Positions 1 to 8,352 of a stretch of 64,000 nucleotides of DNA are shown piece by piece; the first letter of the stretch is position 1, and every line of letters begins with the position of its first letter. The translations under genes and the position numbers were made by a program. The notes beneath the pieces were generated by a model that was not told the origin of the DNA, ran no database searches, and saw nothing but the letters and a program-made list of their open reading frames with translations. This DNA is from Bacteroidales bacterium (GTDB lineage: Bacteria > Bacteroidota > Bacteroidia > Bacteroidales > UBA932), in the NCBI GenBank assembly GCA_016288055.1, contig JAEEXZ010000005.1, positions 1 to 64,000 of the forward strand, read 5' to 3'.

Positions 1-731
1 TCTATATCCCCAACGGACCGCACCTGGGCAACAAGGTCATCCGCTTCAACGACGTCTCCAAGGCCTACGGGGACAAGCTCCTGTTCGAGCATCTGTCCTT
101 CGAGCTGCCGCCGGCAGGCATCGTGGGCGTCATCGGCCCGAACGGCGCCGGCAAGACTACGCTCTTCCGCCTTATCATGGGCATCGAGAAGCCGGATTCC
201 GGCAGCATCGAGATCGGCGAGACCGTGAAGATTTCCTATGTGGACCAGCAGCACCGGTCCATCGACCCGGACAAGACCGTGTACGAGACCATCGCCGGCA
301 ATTCCGAGTGGGTGCGCATGGGAGGCCGTGACGTGAACGCCCGCGCCTGGGTGTCCCGCTTCAACTTCTCCGGAGCAGACCAGGAAAAGAAGTGCGGCGT
401 GCTCTCCGGCGGTGAACGCAACCGTCTGCACCTGGCCCTGACCCTGAAGGACGAGGGCAACGTGCTCCTGCTGGATGAACCTACCAACGACGTGGACGTG
501 AACACCATCCGAGCCCTGGAAGAGGGTCTGGACGGGTTCGCCGGCTGCGCCGTGGTGGTCTCCCACGACCGCTGGTTCCTGGACCGTATCGCCACGCACA
601 TCCTGGCCTACGAAGGTGAAGGAAAGGTGGTGTTCTTCGAAGGCAACTACCAGGAGTACGAAGAGAACAGAAAAATGCGCCTGGGAGATACGGAACCCAA
701 GCGCTTCAAGTACAAGAAACTGATGGAATAA
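1..731 (+). CDS. ettA: Energy-dependent translational throttle protein EttA (ABC-F ATPase), C-terminal part; 5' end outside the window
   Basis: Open frame from position 3 (YIPNGPHLGNKVIRFNDVSKAY...), Walker A GPNGAGKTT, signature LSGGERNR, Walker B LLLDEPTND. Confidence 0.9.
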   Translation, partial: YIPNGPHLGNKVIRFNDVSKAYGDKLLFEHLSFELPPAGIVGVIGPNGAGKTTLFRLIMGIEKPDSGSIEIGETVKISYVDQQHRSIDPDKTVYETIAGNSEWVRMGGRDVNARAWVSRFNFSGADQEKKCGVLSGGERNRLHLALTLKDEGNVLLLDEPTNDVDVNTIRALEEGLDGFAGCAVVVSHDRWFLDRIATHILAYEGEGKVVFFEGNYQEYEENRKMRLGDTEPKRFKYKKLME

Positions 732-734
732 TCC

Positions 735-1640
735 TTAGACGAGCGCCGCCAGCCATTCCAGCCAGGCGGCGTCTGTGTTATCGAAGGTGGCGTACTGGTT
801 GTCGTCAATGTCAAGGACAGCCGTTACGTCGCCTTTTTCGTTGAATACCGGCACCACGATCTCCGACTTGGATTCGCTGCTGCAGGCTATGTGGCCGGGG
901 AACTCCTCCACGTCGGGGACCACGATGGTCTTTTTCTCTTTCCAGGCCGTGCCGCACACGCCCTTTCCAAAGCCGATACGGAAGCACGCCGCCGTTCCCT
1001 GGAACGGTCCCAGTACCAGTTCCGAGTCTATGACGCGGTAGAAGCCCGTCCAGAAGAAGTGCATCTTTTTGGCGATGAGGGCGGCCAGGTTGGCCATCCG
1101 TGCCACGGTGTCCGTTTCGTCTCCCAGATACAGTTTCGCATCCTGGTACAGACGCAGGTAGGAGAAGGTCTTCAGGGACAGGTGGCAATAGCCATCCGGA
1201 TTCTTGTCCAGGTAGTTTTGATGGTACTCCTCGGCCGGATAGAAGTTCTTGAGCGGCTCCAGCTGGGTCACCAGCGGCACGCCCAGTTTGGCCGATACCT
1301 CCTGGAACACGGTCTCAATCACGGCGCGGTCCTCTCCGTCCACATAGAACACGCCGCTGCGGTAGCGGGTTCCCTCGTCATGGCCCTGCCGGTTGAGGGT
1401 AAGGGGATCTGTCACCGTGAAGAACATGCGCGTGAGAAAATCCAGGCTCACACGGTCCGGATTGTAACGCACCCGTACAGTCTCGGCAAAGCCGGTCGTA
1501 TCTGTATATACTTCTTTGTAGGTGGGATTATCGGTATTGCCGTTGGCATAACCGGGCATGGCCTCGGCCACTCCGTCCACTCCTTTGAAAAAATGCTCGA
1601 CGCCCCAGAAGCAGCCGCCGGCAAAGTAAATCTCTTTCAT
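735..1640 (-). CDS. msrA: MsrA peptide-methionine (S)-S-oxide reductase fused to a GAF-type free methionine-R-sulfoxide reductase domain
   Basis: N-term GGCFWGVEHFF motif; C-term GAF with FWTGFYRV..LGPFQG..ACxRIxxGKGVCGTA...HIACSSESKSEIVVPV. Confidence 0.88.
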   Translation of the reverse strand: MKEIYFAGGCFWGVEHFFKGVDGVAEAMPGYANGNTDNPTYKEVYTDTTGFAETVRVRYNPDRVSLDFLTRMFFTVTDPLTLNRQGHDEGTRYRSGVFYVDGEDRAVIETVFQEVSAKLGVPLVTQLEPLKNFYPAEEYHQNYLDKNPDGYCHLSLKTFSYLRLYQDAKLYLGDETDTVARMANLAALIAKKMHFFWTGFYRVIDSELVLGPFQGTAACFRIGFGKGVCGTAWKEKKTIVVPDVEEFPGHIACSSESKSEIVVPVFNEKGDVTAVLDIDDNQYATFDNTDAAWLEWLAALV

Positions 1641-1701
1641 ATCTTAACTAACCTTGAGCCACAAAGATAAACATTTCGCCCGAATCTGCAACCGACGCCG
1701 C

Positions 1702-1797
1702 TGACGATCTTAAGCAGGATTTGCGGTGAATTACGCTTTTGTTCGTCAGTGGTGACGATCTTAAGCAGGATTTGCCGGGAATTACGCTTTTGTTCGT
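1702..1797. repeat. Two tandem copies (51-bp period) of tgacgatcttaagcaggatttg(c/c)(g/c)g..gaattacgcttttgttcgt
   Basis: Direct comparison of 1702-1746 with 1753-1797. Confidence 0.85.
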
Positions 1798-1800
1798 AAG

Positions 1801-1872
1801 GGCCCACGGCCGAAGGAATTTATTTTTCGCAAGGCTTTGCGAAAAACCAAATTCCTTCGGCCATCGCAACGC
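1801..1872. repeat. 72-bp hairpin repeat, copy 1 (ggccgaaggaattt...aaattccttcggcc with inner cgcaag/ctttgcg dyad)
   Basis: Identical sequence at 2117-2188; self-complementary arms. Confidence 0.9.
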
Positions 1873-1882
1873 TCCCGCGCAG

Positions 1883-2000
1883 CCTGTTTAAAGCACACTT
1901 TCGGCCTCCTGACCCCTATCACTGTGCTTTAACCCCACCTCGCGCACCTGTTTAAAGCACACTTTCGGCCTTCTGACCCCCATCACCGTGCTTTAACCCC
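1883..2000. repeat. Two copies of a ~54-bp dyad repeat (cctgtttaaagcacactttcggcc..ctgacccc.atcac.gtgctttaacccc)
   Basis: 1883-1936 versus 1947-2000; internal ttaaagcac/gtgctttaa dyad. Confidence 0.85.
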
Positions 2001-2116
2001 CGGATGAACAAGTCCACCGAGAGGTGACAGGGCATCTCCGTCATTCTGAACTTCCCTCTAGCGAAGAATATATTTGTCGCATTAGGCCAATGGCCGAATG
2101 GTCCCACGGCTGACTG

Positions 2117-2188
2117 GGCCCACGGCCGAAGGAATTTATTTTTCGCAAGGCTTTGCGAAAAACCAAATTCCTTCGGCCATCGCAACGC
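2117..2188. repeat. 72-bp hairpin repeat, copy 2
   Basis: Matches 1801-1872. Confidence 0.9.
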
Positions 2189-2283
2189 CCACGCGCACCG
2201 TAAGCACACCGAAATCGCAACGCCCACGCGCACCGTAAGCACACCGAAATCGCAACGCCCCCGCGCACCGAAAGCACACCGCA
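2179..2283. repeat. Three tandem 35-bp repeats (atcgcaacgcccacgcgcaccgtaagcacaccgaa)
   Basis: 2179-2213, 2214-2248, 2249-2283; the third copy is slightly diverged. Confidence 0.9.
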
Positions 2284-2307
2284 CCCCCCCCCCGGGGGGC
2301 ACCGGCG

Positions 2308-3585
2308 CTAATCCCGGAACAAATCCCGTGCGGGAAGCTGTGAAGAGAAGCGGCCGCGGAGGTTCTTGAAGAGGGCGGCGGTGTTGCGCGTGAAGCGGGA
2401 GCCGCGCCAGGCGCTGGTGTTGGTCACCATGATCCAGGTCTCTCCGTCGGGATAGACTTTGATAAGGGCCGATGTCCCCGAGAACGAACCGGTGCGCGTC
2501 CACTCACCGTCCGGTTTGCAGTCCACCCAGCCCAGGCCGAAGGTACTCTCGTCGAAGTAGTGCGTCATCTGCCCCACGGAAAAAGGCTCCAGGATATCCG
2601 GAACGGGCCCGTGCCCGTCGATGGAACACACCAGGCGGGCCAGCTCCACGGAAGAGCCGATCCAGCCGCCGGCCCCGTACAGGCCGGAAATGTAATTGCC
2701 TCCGTAACACTTCTCTACGGATGCGAACTTGCCGTCGAAGGAGGGTCCCGGCTCCGCCTCCGGATGCATGTAGTAACGGGTCTCGCCGGGGAGACGGTCT
2801 TTCAGGTAGTCCCCGCCCAGGGCGAAGTGCCGGCAGCCGGCCGGCCCGAAGACTTCCTTCTGCATGAACTCCTCATAGGACATTCCCGACGCCTTCTCGA
2901 TGACCAGCGAAAGCAGCAGATAGCCGAAGTTGGAGTATTCCTGATAGCTCCCCGGTTCAAAGGTGAGCCGGCGGGCCAGTTCCTTGCGCACCAGATAGTC
3001 TGTGGTGGGGGGCTCCGAGAGATTGTGCTGCTGCATGAATCGGCCCGTATTGAACATCACGTCGCCTCCGCGCTGGGAAAAACCGCCCTGATGGCGCAGC
3101 AGGTGTTCTACCGTCATCTGGTAGTAGTGGTCGTCTTTGATGCAGGAGTCGTATTCGTTAAGGATGCCGAAGGGGCCGAAGACCGGCGTCTCCAGAAAAA
3201 CCTTTCCCTGTTCCTGCAGCCGCATGATGCCCACGGCGGTGAGCAGCTTCGAGACCGAAGCCAGACGCATGCGGATGTCCGGGTTCATGCGCGTGGTGGC
3301 ATCGGCCCATCCGTAGCCCCGCGCATAGACGAGGGAATCGTTGCGCACGATGGCGAGCGACGCTCCGTGAAGGCCCCAGAAGTTGAGGAAACTGTCGATG
3401 GAATGGTCCATCTTCGGGAGCTGGGAAAGCTCGTTGTCAAGCGTTCCGTGCAGATCCTCCTTCCATGCGATGGCCTCTTCCCGGGCCGGGAGGAAGGATG
3501 CGCCGGAAAAACGCTGCTTCCCGCCCAGCAGATAGCCTGCCAGCAGGAAGACCGGTACGAGGTATATGAAACGCCGGGGCCTCAC
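2308..3585 (-). CDS. Serine hydrolase, beta-lactamase class C/penicillin-binding-like family
   Basis: Signal-like N-term; SVSKLLT motif (SxxK), YSNFGY (YxN-like), 425 aa. Confidence 0.85.
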   Translation of the reverse strand: MRPRRFIYLVPVFLLAGYLLGGKQRFSGASFLPAREEAIAWKEDLHGTLDNELSQLPKMDHSIDSFLNFWGLHGASLAIVRNDSLVYARGYGWADATTRMNPDIRMRLASVSKLLTAVGIMRLQEQGKVFLETPVFGPFGILNEYDSCIKDDHYYQMTVEHLLRHQGGFSQRGGDVMFNTGRFMQQHNLSEPPTTDYLVRKELARRLTFEPGSYQEYSNFGYLLLSLVIEKASGMSYEEFMQKEVFGPAGCRHFALGGDYLKDRLPGETRYYMHPEAEPGPSFDGKFASVEKCYGGNYISGLYGAGGWIGSSVELARLVCSIDGHGPVPDILEPFSVGQMTHYFDESTFGLGWVDCKPDGEWTRTGSFSGTSALIKVYPDGETWIMVTNTSAWRGSRFTRNTAALFKNLRGRFSSQLPARDLFRD

Positions 3586-4187
3586 TTAATGAGACCGGCG
3601 CGGCGGCCGAAGTCGATGATGTAGTCTGCCGTGCCGTCGATTCCCAGCACGGAACTGTCCACACATAGATGATAGTTCGAGGCATGTCCCCATGCTCCGA
3701 AGGTGTAGTAATTGTAATAAGTCTCGCGGGTGCGGTCTTTCTTCCGCATGAGTTTCTCGGCCTCGTCTTCGGTGAGGTTTTCCTCCTTCATGAGGCGCTG
3801 GATGCGGTATTCCTCGGGCGCGCCGATGAACACGTTCAGGCACTTCTTCTCCCGCAGGATGTAGTCTGCGCATCGGCCGATGATGACGGCGTCCCCTTTC
3901 TCCGCGATGCCGCGGATGACTTCGCTCTGGATGTTGAACATGACGTCGTCGTTGACGTACCCGCTGTCCATGTAGCTGAGGCGGCTGGAGGCGAAGAAAC
4001 TGCTCATGGAGAAGAGGCTGCGTTTCTCCTCGCCGGCGAACAGGTTACGCGAATAGCCATTCTCCTCCGCGACCTTGGAGATGAGTTCGTTGTCGTAGAA
4101 GGGAATCCCCAGTTTTTTGCCGATGGCCTGGCCGATGGAACCGCCACCGCTGCCGAATGAACGGCCGATATTGATGAGGGTGTTCAT
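3582..4187 (-). CDS. Cytidylate kinase-like family protein
   Basis: INIGRSFGSGGGSIGQAIGKKLGIPFYDNELI; 4-nt overlap with the downstream hydrolase. Confidence 0.85.
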   Translation of the reverse strand: MNTLINIGRSFGSGGGSIGQAIGKKLGIPFYDNELISKVAEENGYSRNLFAGEEKRSLFSMSSFFASSRLSYMDSGYVNDDVMFNIQSEVIRGIAEKGDAVIIGRCADYILREKKCLNVFIGAPEEYRIQRLMKEENLTEDEAEKLMRKKDRTRETYYNYYTFGAWGHASNYHLCVDSSVLGIDGTADYIIDFGRRAGLIK

Positions 4188-4193
4188 ATGCGT

Positions 4194-5594
4194 TTAGATT
4201 TGACTGCCCAGGATGGAAGGATCGTCTCCGTCTTTGAGCCGGCCCAGTTTCCTCAGGAGTCCGGCCGCAAAGATGCCGGTAAGGAGGGCCGATACAATGT
4301 CGGAGATAGGGAAACTGTACCACACTCCGTTCTCGGACTCCAGGAGCGCCGGGAGCAGATAGATACAGGGAAGGAGGAACAGCAGTTGCCGGGACAGGGA
4401 CAGCAGGATGGACTTGCGCACCATGCCCAGGCACTGGAAGAGGTTGGTGGTTACCATCTGGAAACCCACGATGGGGAAGACCACGTTCATTTTCTGCAGG
4501 CCCCGGGAGGCTTTCTCCATGAGGACGGGGTCGTTGGTGAAGATGTTCACGGCCGTTTGCGGCAGGAACACGAAGACTACCCAGCCCAGCGTGGTGACAA
4601 GGGTGGCCCACAGGGCCGTCTTGACATAGACGTCCCGCACGCGGGCATACTGCCGGGCGCCGAAGTTATAGCCGGCGATGGGCTGCATGCCCTGGTTGAA
4701 TCCCATCACGATCATTACGAACAGGAACACCAGCCGGTTCACGATTCCGTAGGCGCCGATGGCCAGGTCTCCGCCCCATTTGACCAGTTGCTGATTGATG
4801 AACAGCACCACGATGCAGCTGGCGAGGTTCATCAGGAAGGGGCCCAGGCCGATCGCGAGGGAGTCCTTGGCGATTTTCCAGTCCACGCGGAACATCTTCG
4901 GGGAACGGGGCAGGTGAAGGAACCGTTCCGGGTCAAGGAAGTACCACAGGGTATAGCACAGGGACATGAACTGGCACAGGACGGTGGCCAGGGCGGCTCC
5001 CTGGATGCCCATGTCCAGCACATAGATGAAGACAGGGTCCAGGATGGCGTTGGAAACGACCGTGAACAGGGTGAGCTTCATGGCCAGCTTCGGATTGCCG
5101 GAGGACCGCACCACGGAGTTGAGGCCGAAGTACAGGTGCGTGATGATGTTGCCCAGAGCGATGACCGTCATGTAATCGCGGGCAAAGGGGAGGGTGGCGT
5201 CCGACGCCCCGAAAAAGCGCAGGATGGGATCCATCCACAACAGCGTCATCACCGTGAAGACAAGGCCGGTGAGGATGTTCAGCGTGACCTCGTTGGAGAG
5301 GACCTTGCCGGCCACCTTGTAGTTCTTCTGGCCCAGGAGCACGGAAATCATGGTTGCCGCGCCCACGCCCACCAGCGTACCGAACGCGGTGGAGATGTTC
5401 ATCAGCGGGAAGGTGATGGCCAGGCCGGCGATGGACAGGGAGCCCACATCGGGAATATGGCCGATGTAAACGCTGTCCACCATATTATACAGCGAAGACG
5501 CCGTCATGGCGATGATGCCAGGAACGGCGTATTGCCTGATGAGCGCGCCGATGGGCTTGGTGCCCAGTTCTGTAGGGATGGCGGTACTACCCAT
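4194..5594 (-). CDS. MATE family efflux transporter
   Basis: 466 aa, multiple TM segments, MATE-like LIRQYAVPGIIAMTASSLYNMVDSVYIGH. Confidence 0.9.
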   Translation of the reverse strand: MGSTAIPTELGTKPIGALIRQYAVPGIIAMTASSLYNMVDSVYIGHIPDVGSLSIAGLAITFPLMNISTAFGTLVGVGAATMISVLLGQKNYKVAGKVLSNEVTLNILTGLVFTVMTLLWMDPILRFFGASDATLPFARDYMTVIALGNIITHLYFGLNSVVRSSGNPKLAMKLTLFTVVSNAILDPVFIYVLDMGIQGAALATVLCQFMSLCYTLWYFLDPERFLHLPRSPKMFRVDWKIAKDSLAIGLGPFLMNLASCIVVLFINQQLVKWGGDLAIGAYGIVNRLVFLFVMIVMGFNQGMQPIAGYNFGARQYARVRDVYVKTALWATLVTTLGWVVFVFLPQTAVNIFTNDPVLMEKASRGLQKMNVVFPIVGFQMVTTNLFQCLGMVRKSILLSLSRQLLFLLPCIYLLPALLESENGVWYSFPISDIVSALLTGIFAAGLLRKLGRLKDGDDPSILGSQI

Positions 5595-6640
5595 TAATCG
5601 TTCAGGATTTCCAGTTCAAAGATGAGCGGAGCGTAGCCCGGGATGGCGCTGCCGCTGCCGCTGGCTGCGTAACCGTGCTTGGACGTGAACAGGACGGTGG
5701 CCTTCTGGCCCTTCCACTTCATGAGGGAAAGACCGCCCTTGAAGCCTGCTACAAGCGAGGAACTGCCGCCCATGGAGATATCCGAATATTTCTCGGAGAA
5801 GGTGACGGACTGGGGTTCGTAGGTGCGCTGGGAAGAATAGATGCCGGCGTCCTTGGCCACTTTCTCAAGGGTGGTGTCAAAGATGGTCCCGTCCAGGCGT
5901 TTGCCGGTGTAGTTGATCTTTACGGTGGCGGTGGAAGAAAGGGCGTCCTCCTCGTTGAAGCCGGACACGTCGCTCACGAAGAAGAAACTGTTGTCGGGTT
6001 CCGCCTCCTCGTCATAGGAAGTGGATTCAATGACGCCATACTGCTCGAGCACGTAGTTGCGGAGCCGGACGATTTCGTCCGCGTTGGGGTCCTGCGTCTG
6101 TCCTTCGAGCGTAATTTCGTAAATGAAGTGAGTGCTGCCGGAGCAGTTGTCGATGTATTCCTGCTGGGTTTTGTAACGGCTGGAGGTGAGCATCCAGGCG
6201 GGGATGACGGCCGTACGGGTGCCGCCGATACGCATGCCCTGCAGCATGGCATCTACGCCGGCATAGCTGTAGCCGCTTCCGACGTACTGGTATTTGGGGC
6301 CATAATAGGCGCTCTTCGAGTAGGTGCCCAGCTGGCGGGCCAGTTCCTCGCTGGTGGTGGAGGAAATGGTGCCGTCCAGCGTGCGGATGGTGGAGGAAAC
6401 CAGCACGTAGGGGTTTGCGTCGTCCCACTGTTCTCCGGAGCCGGCCTTGTCACTGATGACGTACAGGCCGTTTGCATCGGCGGCGACTCCGGGATGGTTC
6501 TTTTCCATCCAGAGCTGGATATATTCTTTGGCGTGCTGTCCGGTGGTAGATACAGTCTGTTTGGCGCAGGAGCCGGCCAGGAGGCAGGCGGCGGCCAGGG
6601 GAATCAGGATTGTTTTATTCATTGGGCAAAATTTCTTCAA
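5594..6640 (-). CDS. FKBP-type peptidyl-prolyl isomerase-like lipoprotein
   Basis: Lipobox LLAGSC; FKBP-like VKINYTGKRLDGTIFDTT...FTSKHGYAASGSGSAIPGYAPLIFELEI. Confidence 0.75.
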   Translation of the reverse strand: MKKFCPMNKTILIPLAAACLLAGSCAKQTVSTTGQHAKEYIQLWMEKNHPGVAADANGLYVISDKAGSGEQWDDANPYVLVSSTIRTLDGTISSTTSEELARQLGTYSKSAYYGPKYQYVGSGYSYAGVDAMLQGMRIGGTRTAVIPAWMLTSSRYKTQQEYIDNCSGSTHFIYEITLEGQTQDPNADEIVRLRNYVLEQYGVIESTSYDEEAEPDNSFFFVSDVSGFNEEDALSSTATVKINYTGKRLDGTIFDTTLEKVAKDAGIYSSQRTYEPQSVTFSEKYSDISMGGSSSLVAGFKGGLSLMKWKGQKATVLFTSKHGYAASGSGSAIPGYAPLIFELEILND

Positions 6641-7166
6641 TCAAAATGTAATAAGCCAGGGCGCTCAATGCAGGAATCGTGCCCCGCTCGGTTTTTCCGT
6701 AGCCATATTTTCCGGTAAAGAGAATATAGCCCTCGTCTCCGGGCTGCACGCCCGCCAGGCCGTCTGCCAGTCCCCGGACCAGGGTATTGTCCAGAGTGAG
6801 GGTGTCCAGCTTGAACCGGCTGGCGTCCGAAAGGCTCCAGTGCGCCTGGGTGGCCAGGCTCTCCAGGTTGGTAGCCACCAGATTGGAGGCCGACAGAGAG
6901 GCCGACTGAAGCGTGAAGCAGCCATAGTAGAGCGAAACGCGCTGCCCCCATCCGAGGGAATCCCGCGTGGGATCGAGCGTGTCCTTCAGGATAACCCTGT
7001 ATGCCCCTCCGTTACGGGTGAGCGTGGCGGTGGGGTCGTTCGCCATCTGGGTGCGCACGAAGTTTTCGATGTAGCCGGTCTGCTTGTCGTAGGTGGTCTG
7101 CAGCGACTGTTTGGTGCAGGCCGCCAGCGCAAGGAGCGAGGCCGATATGAGGAGAAGCTTTCTCAT
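6615..7166 (-). CDS. Second FKBP-like lipoprotein
   Basis: MRKLLLISASLLALAAC lipobox; LADGLAGVQPGDEGYILFTGKYGYGKTERGTIPALSALAYYILIEEI; start chosen inside the longer ORF. Confidence 0.7.
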   Translation of the reverse strand: MRKLLLISASLLALAACTKQSLQTTYDKQTGYIENFVRTQMANDPTATLTRNGGAYRVILKDTLDPTRDSLGWGQRVSLYYGCFTLQSASLSASNLVATNLESLATQAHWSLSDASRFKLDTLTLDNTLVRGLADGLAGVQPGDEGYILFTGKYGYGKTERGTIPALSALAYYILIEEILPNE

Positions 7167-8248
7167 GCAAGGTAGTCTTTGAGGATCTGTTCCAGGTAGG
7201 CGGGCGCCGCTTCGGGAGAGGGAATGTCTTCGCCGATGAGGATCTTGCCGCCGGCGGCATTTTCGTGGCCGCCGCCATGGAAATGGCGCTGGGCCAGCTG
7301 CTGGGCGCTGGTGCCCTTCTTGGAGCGCACGGACACGCGGAAGTGCCCGGCGTCTTCCTTCACCAGGACGCTCAGTTTCACCCGGCCGATGCTCAGCGGC
7401 ACGTTCACCAGGCCTTCGCTTTCGCCGTCCTGCATGTCGAAGTGCTGCTGGATATCCTGGGTGAGGACCATGTAGGCGGCTCCGTTGGGCAGGATGCGGA
7501 GCTGTTCGCTCTGCATGTAGCCCATCAGGCGCACCCGGTTTTCCCGGTAACTGTTGTAGAGCTTCTGGAGAAGGGCATCCCGGTCCACGCCGGCGGCGAG
7601 CAGTTCCGACGCCATCCTGAACGTCGAAGGAAACACCGAATTGGCAAAGTTGTTGGTGTCGGTGGTCATCCCTGCCATCAGCACGGTGCCCACTGCCGTT
7701 TTTGCCTCCGGAGTCCATGCCCCCTCGCTCGCAGATAAACGGGCCGATGCTCCCTCGGGGGCATGGGACTCCGGAGTCGAAAGGGCTTTCAGCAACCAGA
7801 AGACGACCTCCGAGGCGGAGGAGATCTCCGGTGTGGAGAACACCAGGCCGAAGGCTTCCGTGTCCGGGTTCAGGTGGTGGTCCACAAGGACTTTGGGGGC
7901 TTTGGAAGCGCTGAGGACAGGTTCCAGGCCCTCTACCCGGTTGAAGGCGTTGGCATCGGCCAGGATGATGAGGTCTGCTTCGGCGATGCGGGTACGGGCG
8001 GCGTCTCCGTCCTGGTCTGCGCAGAGGCAGGGGACTGCTTCCGGCAGGATGAAAAGGAGGTTCGCCGCGGGGGTGTCGGGAAGGACGACGGCGGCGTCTT
8101 TCCCCAGGCTGCGCAGGTACAGCGCCAGGCCGGCCGTCGCGCCCAGGGCGTCTCCGTCCGGATGCGTGTGGGCCAGGATTATAGGGCGTGCCGAGGCGGT
8201 TATCCACTGCCTCAGGACCGGGATATTTTCCTGTCGGATGAATTCCAT
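7163..8248 (-). CDS. nrnA: DHH/DHHA1 phosphoesterase, NrnA-like oligoribonuclease/pAp phosphatase
   Basis: AHTHPDGDALGAT, VDHHLNPD, TTDTNNF, C-term GGGHENAAGG. Confidence 0.9.
   Translation of the reverse strand: MEFIRQENIPVLRQWITASARPIILAHTHPDGDALGATAGLALYLRSLGKDAAVVLPDTPAANLLFILPEAVPCLCADQDGDAARTRIAEADLIILADANAFNRVEGLEPVLSASKAPKVLVDHHLNPDTEAFGLVFSTPEISSASEVVFWLLKALSTPESHAPEGASARLSASEGAWTPEAKTAVGTVLMAGMTTDTNNFANSVFPSTFRMASELLAAGVDRDALLQKLYNSYRENRVRLMGYMQSEQLRILPNGAAYMVLTQDIQQHFDMQDGESEGLVNVPLSIGRVKLSVLVKEDAGHFRVSVRSKKGTSAQQLAQRHFHGGGHENAAGGKILIGEDIPSPEAAPAYLEQILKDYLA
7706..7776. repeat. Near-perfect inverted repeat inside the nrnA coding region
   Basis: ctccggagtccatgcccc... / ...ggggcatgggactccggag, arms about 19 bp with one bulge. 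Confidence 0.85.
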
Positions 8249-8288
8249 GCGCAGAGTTTTTTCAGCTCCGCAAATTTACAAAAGATTA

Positions 8289-8319
8289 TTGCTTTTGAGA
8301 AATGATTTTGCTAACTTTG
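8289..8319 (+). promoter_or_regulatory. Bacteroidetes-type promoter TTG-N20-TAACTTTG
   Basis: ttg 8289-8291, taactttg 8312-8319, upstream of the gene at 8353. Confidence 0.6.
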
Positions 8320-8352
8320 TCGGAACTTTTGAAATAATAAAACAACACAATA

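Noticed and set aside
2179-2283. Possible CRISPR array
   Set aside because: The 35-bp units are directly adjacent with no spacers and there are no cas genes in the window.
4188-5597. 469-aa plus-strand ORF
   Set aside because: Antisense to the MATE transporter; His/Gln/Glu-rich shadow translation.
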